From the NCBI RefSeq assembly GCF_900108345.1, contig NZ_FNVV01000013.1:1152944-1216943 (forward strand): a DNA stretch of 64,000 nucleotides, read 5' to 3'. The DNA is from Bacteroides ndongoniae (GTDB taxonomy: Bacteria > Bacteroidota > Bacteroidia > Bacteroidales > Bacteroidaceae). Numbering within the stretch: the first letter of the stretch is position 1; every line of letters starts with the position of its first letter. The notes beneath the pieces were generated by a model. That model was given only the letters and a program-made list of their open reading frames with translations. It was not told the origin of the DNA and did not search any database. Position numbers and translations under genes: made by a program. Positions 51,299 to 60,085 of this stretch are shown here, piece by piece.

Positions 51299-53878
51299 TT
51301 GGCTATGCGTTTATTCTTCAGTATATTATTTTGCGTTATTACAGGTATCGCTTATTCTCAAAGTCGGATAGAAGGAATGTTGAGAGATGTTTCCGGCGCA
51401 GGCATCGACGGTGCGATCATCAAAATTTCTGCGGACAGCACCGTCATTGCCTATGCAATTTCTGACAAGGGACATTTTAATGTTGCTTTTCATACTGATT
51501 CAAAAAAAGTCAGGCTAATCGCCGAGTCGATGGGGTATGAATCTGTGGAAAACGAAATCTTGAATATGTCCCAGACCTGCAATCTTACAATGAAAGAAAA
51601 AGCGACGGAATTGAAAGAAGTGGTCGTAAAGGCCCCGGCCATCTACCAGCGCGGCGATACCTTGTCCTTTCATCTTTCTGCATATACCACTCAAAGTGAC
51701 TATACATTGAAAGACGCCCTGAAAAAGCTTCCGGGCATAAACGTAGAAGAATCGGGCAAAATCAAATACCTGGGGAAAGACATCTCAAGCTTTTACATTG
51801 ACGGTCTGGATTTGCTTGGCGGGAAATATAACATAGCGACCACAAATATACCTGCCTCGTACGTAAATTCTGTTCAGGTGCTGAACAATCATCAGGCCAT
51901 AAACATGAATAAGGATATTTTTTCAGATGATGTGGCCATAAACATCAACATGAATAACAATGCACGTTTTAAACCCATTGGAACGTATGAAGGCTCTGCC
52001 GGATATGGTGACGACTGGCTATATCAGGCAAGCGGGGCCGGTATGCTTTTCAAGCCCAAGTTCCAAACCATTACCACATTGAAAATAGGGAACGTATATT
52101 CATTTGCTTCAGATGAAGTGACTTCTCTTATCGGAGGAATCGAAGAAGAGTCCAAGGCAGAAAAACTGATGGGCAATGTATCGGCTTCCACTCCACCGAT
52201 GGACAAAGACCGGTATGCCTCGCCTGCCGAACGCATGTTTTCAGTCAATTTTATTCAAAAAATAACAGAAACAGCCACATTGCGTGGAAACGTCGATTAC
52301 AGCTATTACAAAAGCCAATATGATTATGATATTCAACGCAATTTCTATGACGGGGATGAAAATATAATCATCGACCAAGGTATAAATTCGCTGTCAACCA
52401 GTCATACTCCCAGTTTCTCCATCGTTTATAAAAACAATGCATCGACAAGCTATCTTGATAATTCTCTATTTGGCAAGGCCACGTTCCTGCGCAACGATTT
52501 GCCGACTACGGAAAACGGCCAGACACTTATGCAGCAACAGTCCATGTGTGACTACTATGTAGGAAATGATTTTTCATATAGCTGGCGCAGGAAGAAACTG
52601 CGCTGGAGGTTGTCATCATCCGTGCTGTTATTCAACACTCCACAAGTCAGGCTTACTGTCACAAACGAAGGAAACGACATTCATCAGCATGTAAACAGCT
52701 TGAGCTTTCAGACCAAGAATCTCCTGTCTGCGATTTATGATTTCAAGAACTCGCGTTTTCATTTTCCACTGTCACTGAACTATTCGGCAGATAAAATACA
52801 AACAGATTTACAGTCCTACCGAGAGAATACAGCCAATAAGAACGATATGACAGGTGGTAATTTGAGTGTTGCTTTTGCTCCGCGCTATGAATATACCCAT
52901 CCGAAACGCATCTATGTCTTTCGGGCTGACGTACCGATGCGGATAGATTACATATACAACAAGAATTACATACAGAATGAAAAAGATAAATTCAGTTTCT
53001 TTTCCGTATGTCCTGGAATTTATTTCAACTATAAATTCAGCAGCCGTTCTACATTCAGGACGCAAGTAGCCTATACACGAAACTTTGGGGACATTCTGGA
53101 CTTCCTGACGTTCCCAGTGCAGACGGACAACATAACTCAAAAAATCAGTTCCGGCATTCTGCAGGACAATCAATCGTTGATGGCAAACCTGCACTATGAC
53201 TATAAGATACCATTGGATATGTGGTTTGTCAATGCTGACATCATGTACCAACGTGAGCATAACAATCTGCTGGCATCCCATAAGGTAACATCAGACTTGA
53301 TTCAGTCAACTTACCTGTATATGCCCAACAATACCCATAACATAACGGCCCAACTGGGCATTACCAAGCAAATTGAATCCATAAAGACAAAAATTTCATT
53401 AAATGGACTGTATATATGGAGACAACAGCAGGCAGAGCAGAACAGCTTGCTCACAACCTATTCCTGGCAAAGTGTCGGCATTTCCTCTACATTGACCTCG
53501 CAGCCATGCAAATATGTCGAATTGGATTATTCCGGTGAAATAAGCAAAACTTTTTTGAACTATGAGGAAATCAAGAGAAGTTATTGGTCGCAAGTACATA
53601 AAATCTCATTAAAAATCACACCGGTACAGTCCTTTATATTGTCCGCTTCATCAGACATCGTGAAAAAGGACTTAACAGAAAATCAGAGTAAAACAACGGG
53701 CTTGCTTGATTTTGGCATAACTTGGTTATTCAAAGCTTTCAGGTTTAATCTGAACTTGCAAAACGCGTTAAACCAAGATGCATATAGCTATACGATATAC
53801 GATTCTATCAATACTTACATCTATGATTACAAACTGCGTGGGCGTGAACTATTATTTACGCTTGCAATAACACTGTAA
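51299..53878 (+). CDS. TonB-dependent receptor-like outer-membrane protein with N-terminal carboxypeptidase-like domain
   Basis: The 859-residue protein has a signal peptide (ILFCVITGIAYSQ; ATG at 51299 or 51305). A carboxypeptidase-regulatory-like domain (about 22-105) is followed by TELKEVVVKAP (TonB-box region). A plug-like domain (YTLKDALKKLPGINVEESG, YIDGLDLLGGKYN) and a large beta-barrel ending in LFTLAITL complete it. It lacks the SusC signature and belongs to the group paired with GLPGLI proteins. The cargo is unknown; peptides or metal complexes are possible. Likely controlled by the divergent two-component system. Confidence 0.88.
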   Translation: MAMRLFFSILFCVITGIAYSQSRIEGMLRDVSGAGIDGAIIKISADSTVIAYAISDKGHFNVAFHTDSKKVRLIAESMGYESVENEILNMSQTCNLTMKEKATELKEVVVKAPAIYQRGDTLSFHLSAYTTQSDYTLKDALKKLPGINVEESGKIKYLGKDISSFYIDGLDLLGGKYNIATTNIPASYVNSVQVLNNHQAINMNKDIFSDDVAININMNNNARFKPIGTYEGSAGYGDDWLYQASGAGMLFKPKFQTITTLKIGNVYSFASDEVTSLIGGIEEESKAEKLMGNVSASTPPMDKDRYASPAERMFSVNFIQKITETATLRGNVDYSYYKSQYDYDIQRNFYDGDENIIIDQGINSLSTSHTPSFSIVYKNNASTSYLDNSLFGKATFLRNDLPTTENGQTLMQQQSMCDYYVGNDFSYSWRRKKLRWRLSSSVLLFNTPQVRLTVTNEGNDIHQHVNSLSFQTKNLLSAIYDFKNSRFHFPLSLNYSADKIQTDLQSYRENTANKNDMTGGNLSVAFAPRYEYTHPKRIYVFRADVPMRIDYIYNKNYIQNEKDKFSFFSVCPGIYFNYKFSSRSTFRTQVAYTRNFGDILDFLTFPVQTDNITQKISSGILQDNQSLMANLHYDYKIPLDMWFVNADIMYQREHNNLLASHKVTSDLIQSTYLYMPNNTHNITAQLGITKQIESIKTKISLNGLYIWRQQQAEQNSLLTTYSWQSVGISSTLTSQPCKYVELDYSGEISKTFLNYEEIKRSYWSQVHKISLKITPVQSFILSASSDIVKKDLTENQSKTTGLLDFGITWLFKAFRFNLNLQNALNQDAYSYTIYDSINTYIYDYKLRGRELLFTLAITL

Positions 53879-54027
53879 TATTTAACGTGAATTCGATATG
53901 AAATAATATATAAGTTTGATTATTAGCGATTAATAAATTGATGCAGTCATAAATCCTTTTAGTTTTCTTCTGCAAAGTTCCATACTTCGTGAGACTTTTC
54001 CACTACCCAGTAGGGTAGTTCTAAAAA

Positions 54028-54119
54028 TAGGAAACTTGCATTGCGGGCATTACGAGTGTGAAATAAGAGTGCTTGCGAACTATGCAAGTCCCCCTTTATG
54101 AATTATGTAATCCTCCTTT
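54028..54119. repeat. Weak tandem array of about four 23-bp units
   Basis: Units at 54074-54096 and 54097-54119 are clearly related (GAACTATGCAAGTCC and GAATTATGTAATCC). Those at 54051 and 54028 are more diverged. A CTACCC/GGGTAG palindrome lies just before (54001-54018). The spacer 53879-54269 holds no gene. Confidence 0.5.
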
Positions 54120-54233
54120 CATTGACAGCTGTTGTTAGAGGGAAAAATAAGTTTTTCCTGTTTTTGCCTTTTCTGGCGAGAAAAGGGTCATTAAACATTA
54201 GACAAAAAGATATGAGTTTTCGTTTCTTTGTTG

Positions 54234-54241
54234 TAACTTTG
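54234..54241 (+). promoter_or_regulatory. Promoter -7 element of the antiporter gene
   Basis: TAACTTTG matches TAnnTTTG 29 nt upstream of the ATG. The -33 element is not clear. Confidence 0.5.
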
Positions 54242-54269
54242 CACTAATAATGACAAAAAGGATAATATT

Positions 54270-56540
54270 ATGTCGCATTTAGCTCCTCTGATTGCCGATT
54301 TGGCACTTATATTGATTTCTGCAAGTTTGATGACACTGCTTTTCAAGAAGCTGAAACAGCCTCTTGTGTTAGGATATGTGGTAGCCGGTTTTCTGGCAAG
54401 CCCTCATCTGTCTTTTACCCCTTCGGTGATGGACACGGCCAACATACAGACTTGGGCCGATATAGGTGTCATCTTCTTGCTGTTTGCATTGGGATTAGAG
54501 TTCAGTTTCAAGAAGATTGTAAAGGTAGGAGGTCCGGCTATTATTGCAGCCTGTACCATTATTTTCTGTATGATACTGGTCGGTGTAGCAGTGGGAACAT
54601 CATTCGGATGGAAGCGGATGGACTGCATCTTCCTGGGAGGAATGATAGCCATGTCGTCTACTACCATTATCTATAAAGCTTTCGATGATTTGGGCATACT
54701 GAAAAAGCAGTTTACAGGACTGGTGTTAAGTGTGCTTATTTTGGAAGATATTCTGGCCATTGTCCTGATGGTGATGCTGTCTACCATGGCAGTCAGCAAC
54801 AATTTCGAAGGGACGGAAATGCTGGAAAGCGTCGCCAAACTGCTCTTCTTCCTGATACTCTGGTTTGTGGTAGGCATCTATCTGATTCCTGAACTGCTGA
54901 AGCGCTGCCGCAAGCTGATGAGCGATGAGACGATGCTCATCGTTTCGTTAGGACTGTGTTTCGGTATGGTGGTGATAGCTGCCCATACGGGTTTTTCTGC
55001 GGCCTTTGGAGCTTTCATTATGGGTTCTATTCTGGCAGAGACATTAGAGGCAGAGCACATCGAGCAGCTGGTAAAACCGGTAAAGGACTTGTTCGGAGCT
55101 ATCTTTTTCGTGTCGGTAGGTATGATGGTCGATCCAGGGATGATTGTTGAATATGCTATCCCCATTCTGGTCATAACATTGGCGGTGATTGTCGGACAGT
55201 CTTTGTTTGGCACATTGGGCGTTCTGCTGTCGGGACAACCGTTGAAGACAGCCATGCAGTGCGGATTCAGTTTGACACAGATTGGTGAGTTTGCTTTTAT
55301 TATTGCCTCGTTGGGTGTTTCTCTGAATGTGACCAGTCATTTCCTCTATCCTATTGTGGTGGCTGTATCGGTGATTACGACTTTCCTTACTCCTTATATG
55401 ATACGTCTGGCCGAACCGGCTTCCAATTTTGTGGATGCTCACATGCCGAAAAGGTGGAAAGGCTTTCTCGACCGCTATACATCGGGCTCGCGTGCGGTCA
55501 ATCATGATAGCTTATGGAAGCGCTTGATCGTATCGCTTGTGCGTATTACGGTCGTTTACTCCATTGTGTGTGTGGCTATAGTAGCGGTTTCATTCCGTTT
55601 CCTGGTACCTCTTTGCAAGGAAGGATTACCGGGCGTTTGGGGAGCGTTGGTTGCAGCGTTTGTAACGATTCTGTTCCTGGCTCCTTTCCTGCGGGCCATC
55701 ATGATCAAGAAAAACCATTCCATGGAATTTGTTACACTGTGGAATGACAACCGTGGAAACCGTGCGCCGCTAGTAGCTACCATTGTGTTGCGCATATTGC
55801 TGGCCGTATCTTTTGTGATGTTCGTCATTGCAGGACTGTTCAAGATGTCGGTCGGACTGGTGTTTGGTGTTGCATTGTTGCTGGTGATTGTGATGATTCT
55901 GTCTCGTCAGCTGAAAAGACAGTCCATACTGATAGAACGTAAGTTCTTCCAAAACTTACGTTCGCGTGACATTCGGGCGGAATATATGGGCGAGAAGAAG
56001 CCTGAATATGCGGGTCGTCTGCTTTCGCGCGACTTGCATCTGGCCGATTATGTGGTGCCGGGCGAGTCGGGATGGGTTGGCAAAACGCTTGCCGAACTGA
56101 ATTTCGGTAAAGAATATGGTGTGCATGTTGTCTCCATCCTGCGTGGAAAGAAACGTATCAATATTCCCGGTGCTATGGACCGCTTGTTTCCACAAGATAA
56201 ATTGCAGGTGATAGCTACGGATGAAGAACTGAACCGTTTTGGCGAAGAGATGGCAAAAGTCTCAGAATTGGATACTGACGTGGTGGAAAAAAGCGAAACG
56301 ATTCTTCGTCAGTTCCGCATCGATGCTGGTTCTCCCTTCTTGGGCAAGACGCTGAAGGAAGCCGGCATTCGTGAGAAGTATCATTGTCTGATAGCCGGTG
56401 TAGAGCGTGGTAGTGACGAACTTCACGCTCCCGATCCGCATGAACCTTTTGCCGAAGGCGATGTTGTGTGGATTGTGGGAGAAAAAGCAGATGTGTATAA
56501 GCTGGTTGGGGAGAAGAATGAAGATGAGGAAATGGAGTAG
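54270..56540 (+). CDS. Kef/CPA2-type monovalent cation:proton antiporter with RCK C-terminal domains
   Basis: The 756-residue protein has an N-terminal CPA2 transporter domain of about 12 spans (1-385; GLEFSFKKIVKVGGPAIIAA, FGAFIMGSILAETLEAEHIE). An extra membrane part follows (about 425-560) with two TrkA-C/RCK-C-like domains at about 590-670 and 680-750 (GESGWVGKTLAELNFGKEYG, GSPFLGKTLKEAGIREKYHC). No full NAD-binding TrkA-N domain is present between them. It probably exchanges K+ or Na+ for protons and is gated by a small ligand such as a dinucleotide. Confidence 0.92.
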   Translation: MSHLAPLIADLALILISASLMTLLFKKLKQPLVLGYVVAGFLASPHLSFTPSVMDTANIQTWADIGVIFLLFALGLEFSFKKIVKVGGPAIIAACTIIFCMILVGVAVGTSFGWKRMDCIFLGGMIAMSSTTIIYKAFDDLGILKKQFTGLVLSVLILEDILAIVLMVMLSTMAVSNNFEGTEMLESVAKLLFFLILWFVVGIYLIPELLKRCRKLMSDETMLIVSLGLCFGMVVIAAHTGFSAAFGAFIMGSILAETLEAEHIEQLVKPVKDLFGAIFFVSVGMMVDPGMIVEYAIPILVITLAVIVGQSLFGTLGVLLSGQPLKTAMQCGFSLTQIGEFAFIIASLGVSLNVTSHFLYPIVVAVSVITTFLTPYMIRLAEPASNFVDAHMPKRWKGFLDRYTSGSRAVNHDSLWKRLIVSLVRITVVYSIVCVAIVAVSFRFLVPLCKEGLPGVWGALVAAFVTILFLAPFLRAIMIKKNHSMEFVTLWNDNRGNRAPLVATIVLRILLAVSFVMFVIAGLFKMSVGLVFGVALLLVIVMILSRQLKRQSILIERKFFQNLRSRDIRAEYMGEKKPEYAGRLLSRDLHLADYVVPGESGWVGKTLAELNFGKEYGVHVVSILRGKKRINIPGAMDRLFPQDKLQVIATDEELNRFGEEMAKVSELDTDVVEKSETILRQFRIDAGSPFLGKTLKEAGIREKYHCLIAGVERGSDELHAPDPHEPFAEGDVVWIVGEKADVYKLVGEKNEDEEME

Positions 56541-56550
56541 GGAAGTCTGT

Positions 56551-57537
56551 TTATAACTTCCCTAATATCTTGTCCATTACCCAGTTGGTAAGAGTAGCGC
56601 TTTCGCCATCGCATGTACATACTGATTTGCCCAGCAAGTGGTCTACTACTGCCTGAATGAGCGGCTGCTGTACGTATATGGGATTCTCGACAATAATTTC
56701 TTCACGTCCTCTTTCGGTGTGAAGCGCTATTGGGTCGTAGGTGAAAACCGAGAAACAGATCATGCCCTTGTCTCCGATAATTTCGATACGGTCTTCACGT
56801 GCCGAGTCGTGTGCAACGAAGCACCAAGAACCACTGCCTACCAGGCCGCTGTCGAACTGGAAGCAAGCGCTCAGTGTGTCCTCGGCAGGGTAGAGTCCGC
56901 CCCGGTTGCTTTTGTAGCCGCTGGCTTGTAGTATGCAGCCGAATATTTCCTGTAATAAGTCAATCTGATGAGGAGCCAAATCGTAGAAGTAGCCTCCGCC
57001 TGCAATATCGGGCTGTACGCGCCAAGGTAATTTCTGCTTGTTGTAGTCCAGATCGCGTGGAGGTTGTGCGAAACGAATTTGGATGTTGATGACATTTCCG
57101 ATAGCACCTTCTTCGACCAGCGATTTTACTTTCTGGAAATAGGGAAGGTAACGCCGATAATAGGCAACGAAGCAAGGAACTCCCGTCTCGTGCGAAACGC
57201 GGTTGATGCGGCAGCACTCCTCGTAAGTGACAGCCATCGGCTTTTCAATGTAAACAGGCTTTCCCGCTTTCATTGACATGACGGCGTATGTAGCGTGCGA
57301 GGAAGGAGGAGTGGCTATGTAGATAGCGTTTATTTCGTCGTCGTCAATCAGTTCTTGTGCATCATCGTACCATTTGGGGATTCCTCTTTCCTGTGCATAC
57401 GCTTTGGCTTTGGCACCGTCGCGGCTCATAACGGCTACAACTTCGGAATTTTCTATTTTCTGAAAGGCCGGACCACTTTTGTATTTGGTTACTTCGCCAC
57501 AGCCTATGAATCCCCATTTAATTATTTTTTCCTTCAT
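56551..57537 (-). CDS. Gfo/Idh/MocA-family oxidoreductase
   Basis: The 328-residue protein has an N-terminal Rossmann domain (WGFIGCGEVTKYK), the family's EKPMAVTYEE motif near 95 and a C-terminal alpha/beta domain with AGGGYFYDLAPHQIDLL holding the catalytic Asp/His. Members oxidise or reduce sugars and inositols with NAD(P). No signal peptide, so cytoplasmic. ATG 57537 (MKEKIIKW) is chosen; an ATG four codons upstream (57549) is an alternative. It converges on the antiporter gene with only a 10-nt gap. Confidence 0.9.
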   Translation of the reverse strand: MKEKIIKWGFIGCGEVTKYKSGPAFQKIENSEVVAVMSRDGAKAKAYAQERGIPKWYDDAQELIDDDEINAIYIATPPSSHATYAVMSMKAGKPVYIEKPMAVTYEECCRINRVSHETGVPCFVAYYRRYLPYFQKVKSLVEEGAIGNVINIQIRFAQPPRDLDYNKQKLPWRVQPDIAGGGYFYDLAPHQIDLLQEIFGCILQASGYKSNRGGLYPAEDTLSACFQFDSGLVGSGSWCFVAHDSAREDRIEIIGDKGMICFSVFTYDPIALHTERGREEIIVENPIYVQQPLIQAVVDHLLGKSVCTCDGESATLTNWVMDKILGKL

Positions 57538-57624
57538 ATCATTATGCATTGACGTTAAAATCCTGTTTTACTTATCTGTAGTTTTGTAAAGTTTGCTTGT
57601 ATGATGGATGGAAGAGGTTTGTTT

Positions 57625-58047
57625 TCAGTCTTCGTCTTCAAAGTCGAAGTCGAAATCAAAGTAGTCCATAAATTCGGGTGCAGTAAATTCTTCGAGTTCG
57701 CGTCTGTCCTTTTTGGTAGGACGACCTGTTCCTTTAGCTCGATTCACGAATCCGCTGACACGGCTCATTTCCAGCAATTCATATTGGTCGGGAGTCGTAA
57801 CGTTTTCCATCATTTCAGGAACGACTTTGGCTCCGACCCGTTTCTCGATGGTCTGTAATACTTTAAAAGAATAGGTGATAGGCGGTTTTCGTACCTGTAT
57901 GACGTCGCCTGGTTTTACCATACGTGCTGCTTTCGCCTGTGCTCCGTTAATGCTGACACGTCCTTTCTTGCAGGCTTCGGCGGCGATGGTACGCGTCTTA
58001 AAGATGCGTACTGCCCACATCCATTTATCTATTCTGGCTTCGCTCAT
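57625..58047 (-). CDS. hslR: S4-domain RNA-binding protein (Hsp15/HslR-like)
   Basis: The 140-residue protein has an S4 RNA-binding domain at the N-terminus (RIDKWMWAVRIFKTRTIAAE, CKKGRVSINGAQAKAARMVK) and a charged C-terminal tail rich in Asp/Glu/Phe. Hsp15 recycles free 50S subunits that carry nascent peptide after stress. It sits directly next to pth, whose product recycles peptidyl-tRNA, with no spacer, so the pair is a translation-rescue unit in function and transcription. Confidence 0.92.
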   Translation of the reverse strand: MSEARIDKWMWAVRIFKTRTIAAEACKKGRVSINGAQAKAARMVKPGDVIQVRKPPITYSFKVLQTIEKRVGAKVVPEMMENVTTPDQYELLEMSRVSGFVNRAKGTGRPTKKDRRELEEFTAPEFMDYFDFDFDFEDED

Positions 58048-58611
58048 TTATTTCTTATTATATTGATTCATTGTAATGTCGATTCCTGCCAGGCAGAAAC
58101 TTTTTACGATTTCTCCGGCAGTTTCCAGCCGTTCGGGCATGGTCTTCCAGTCTTCGTCGGTGAAGTGGCCTAACACATAGTCTATTTGTCCTCCGCGTGG
58201 AAAGTCGTTTCCGATGCCAAATCTCAGTCGGGCGTAATTTTGTGTACCCAAAGTAGCGGCTATGTGTTTCAGGCCGTTGTGTCCGGCATCACTACCTTTT
58301 CCTTTCAGTCGCAAAGTGCCGAATGGAAGGGCAAGATCGTCTACCACGATCAGTACATTTTCGAGAGGAATGTTTTCTTTCTGCATCCAGTAACGGACTG
58401 CGTTTCCACTAAGATTCATGTATGTGGAGGGTTTCAGCAGCAGTAACTGACGGCCCTTAACCGACAGCGTGGTGATGAATCCGTAACGGCGGTCTTCGAA
58501 CGTAGCTCCTGCGGCTTTGGCCAGTGCGTCTACTACCATGAATCCTATGTTATGGCGGGTTTCATGGTATTCAGGGCCGATGTTTCCTAATCCTACAATC
58601 AGATATTTCAT
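58048..58611 (-). CDS. pth: Peptidyl-tRNA hydrolase
   Basis: The 187-residue protein shows the Pth signature: [20 protein letters not shown] with catalytic His20, [12 protein letters not shown] with Asn66, and [10 protein letters not shown] with Asp92 orienting the His. It cleaves the ester bond of peptidyl-tRNAs that drop off the ribosome. It is translated immediately upstream of the S4-domain gene (stop and start adjacent) and 160 nt from rplY on the same strand, separated from it by a palindrome. Confidence 0.96.
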   Translation of the reverse strand: MKYLIVGLGNIGPEYHETRHNIGFMVVDALAKAAGATFEDRRYGFITTLSVKGRQLLLLKPSTYMNLSGNAVRYWMQKENIPLENVLIVVDDLALPFGTLRLKGKGSDAGHNGLKHIAATLGTQNYARLRFGIGNDFPRGGQIDYVLGHFTDEDWKTMPERLETAGEIVKSFCLAGIDITMNQYNKK

Positions 58612-58673
58612 GAGTGTCTGTCTAGATAACTTGTTTTAAATGCGCAAGTATGCAGCATTATTCATAAAAAAGC

Positions 58674-58741
58674 GACGCGGATTATCACAACTACTCGCGG
58701 ATTGTATAAGTGAATCTGCGAGTGGTTGCGTAATCCGCGTC
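58674..58741. repeat. Long-armed palindrome between rplY and pth
   Basis: GACGCGGATTA (58674-58684) pairs perfectly with TAATCCGCGTC (58731-58741). The inner parts 58686-58703 and 58713-58730 continue the stem with three mismatches around a 9-nt loop. It contains the CGGATTA core also seen in the palindrome at 6008-6082. Probable terminator or mRNA end for rplY. Confidence 0.75.
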
Positions 58742-58771
58742 AAAGGATATTTTAAATAAAGGAGATGCTGA

Positions 58772-59359
58772 TTAGTTGGCTGCAGCTGCGGCACCTCTTG
58801 CGGCACGAGTCAGCTTCACAGCACATACAACTGCTTCTTTAGCATTCAGCAGTTCCAGACCTTCGAAATTCAACTCACCCACTTTGATAGTCTTACCAAG
58901 ACCCAGGTGAGAAACGTTTACGATCAGTCTTTCAGGGATTACATTATATAAAGCTTTCACTTTCAGCTTGCGGATTTGCAATGCCAACTTACCACCGGCT
59001 TTCACACCTTCAGCCAGACCTTCCAACTGTACGGGAACTTCCATTACGATAGGTTTAGCTTCGTCGATCTGATAGAAGTCAACGTGCAGAATAGTATCTT
59101 TTACAGGGTGGAACTGGATGTCCTTCATGATAGCATTTACTTTTTTGCCATCGATGATCAGGTCAACCACGTAGATGTGCGGAGTATATACCAAGTTGCG
59201 CAAGCCTTCTGCGGGTACAGTGAAGTGGATGTTTTCGCCACCGCCGTACAATACGCAAGGTACACCGTTGTTTTTACGAATAGCTTTCAAAGCTCTGGCT
59301 TGTTCCGAAGAACGTTCTGCAATAGTTCTTGCAGTTCCTTTAATTTCGATTGATTTCAT
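58772..59359 (-). CDS. rplY: 50S ribosomal protein L25/general stress protein Ctc
   Basis: The 195-residue protein has the long two-domain (CTC) form of L25: IEIKGTARTIAERSSEQARA at the start, GVPCVLYGGGENIHFTVPA, VDLIIDGKKVNAIMKDIQFHP and a C-terminal TL5-like domain (VPVQLEGLAEGVKAGGKLAL). It binds 5S rRNA. It has its own consensus promoter and an Ala-rich C-terminus. The palindrome downstream separates it from pth. Confidence 0.96.
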   Translation of the reverse strand: MKSIEIKGTARTIAERSSEQARALKAIRKNNGVPCVLYGGGENIHFTVPAEGLRNLVYTPHIYVVDLIIDGKKVNAIMKDIQFHPVKDTILHVDFYQIDEAKPIVMEVPVQLEGLAEGVKAGGKLALQIRKLKVKALYNVIPERLIVNVSHLGLGKTIKVGELNFEGLELLNAKEAVVCAVKLTRAARGAAAAAN

Positions 59360-59459
59360 CTTTTAAAAGTTTTTGTGTTACTCTAAATTAAGTTTGTTTG
59401 TTGCTTAATTCACCATCACACGATATGGTCTATCCATACGATGCTGCAAAAAAGCGGTG

Positions 59460-59491
59460 CAAAATTACATTTTCTTTTTGAATTACACAAA
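59460..59491 (-). promoter_or_regulatory. Promoter of rplY
   Basis: On the minus strand TTTG (59491-59488), 20 nt, then TAATTTTG (59467-59460): a consensus promoter about 100 nt upstream of the rplY ATG. Confidence 0.75.
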
Positions 59492-59499
59492 AATACTTT

Positions 59500-59913
59500 T
59501 TAAAAATCAATGTCTATTTTGATTTCTCCTTCCAATGTCGATGAATCAGGCTTGGCTGTTTGCTTAGTTTCTGCGCTGTTTGCTTCCGAGGAACTGTTTT
59601 CTGGAGTTGTATCAGAAAAAGTGCTTTCGCCTTGTTCCTGTTGGATGAACTGGATAGCCTGCTGCAAGCCGGCCATGAATTTTTCGAAGTCTTCTTTATA
59701 AAGGAATATTTTATGCTTTTCGAAACTTACTTGTGAATCGTCGCCTTCGCCGGTTACAATTTTCTTGCTTTCGGTGATGGCTAAAAACATTTCGTCTTTT
59801 CTGTTCTTTTTTACGTCCAGATAGTAAATGCGCTTACCAGCTTTGATGGACTGGGAGAATACAATCTCTTTGTCGCTCATATCAACACCGTTTTTTTTCT
59901 TTAACTCTTCCAT
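59500..59913 (-). CDS. DUF3276 family (PUR-alpha-like) protein
   Basis: The 137-residue protein begins MEELKKKNGVDMSDKEIVFS and continues SIKAGKRIYYLDVKKNRKDEMFLAITESK, the single PUR-type nucleic-acid-binding repeat of DUF3276 proteins. An acidic, Ser/Thr-rich C-terminal tail follows. The start at 59913 is chosen because the longer frame to 60084 runs into the nusB promoter region. In related bacteria such proteins bind single-stranded nucleic acid; a role here is inferred. Divergent from nusB. Confidence 0.88.
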   Translation of the reverse strand: MEELKKKNGVDMSDKEIVFSQSIKAGKRIYYLDVKKNRKDEMFLAITESKKIVTGEGDDSQVSFEKHKIFLYKEDFEKFMAGLQQAIQFIQQEQGESTFSDTTPENSSSEANSAETKQTAKPDSSTLEGEIKIDIDF

Positions 59914-60019
59914 ATTGCCTAAATTCTTGTTGTAATCGGCTTCAAAATTGATGATTTTTTTTAAACTGTCAAAAGAAAAATGCCGGATAATGACTTTCCG
60001 CATAAAAAAATGTGATTTG

Positions 60020-60053
60020 TTTGTGCTCAACTCACTAAAAATGTCTACTTTTG
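60020..60053 (+). promoter_or_regulatory. Promoter of nusB
   Basis: TTTG (60020-60023), 22 nt, then TACTTTTG (60046-60053), 32 nt before the nusB ATG. Confidence 0.65.
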
Positions 60054-60085
60054 CATTGTTAAAACAATAGTATTTATTTAGCATT

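Noticed and set aside
59914..60084. 57-residue N-terminal extension of the DUF3276 protein
   Set aside because: It runs through the divergent nusB promoter, is AT-driven, and the conserved domain begins after ATG 59913.
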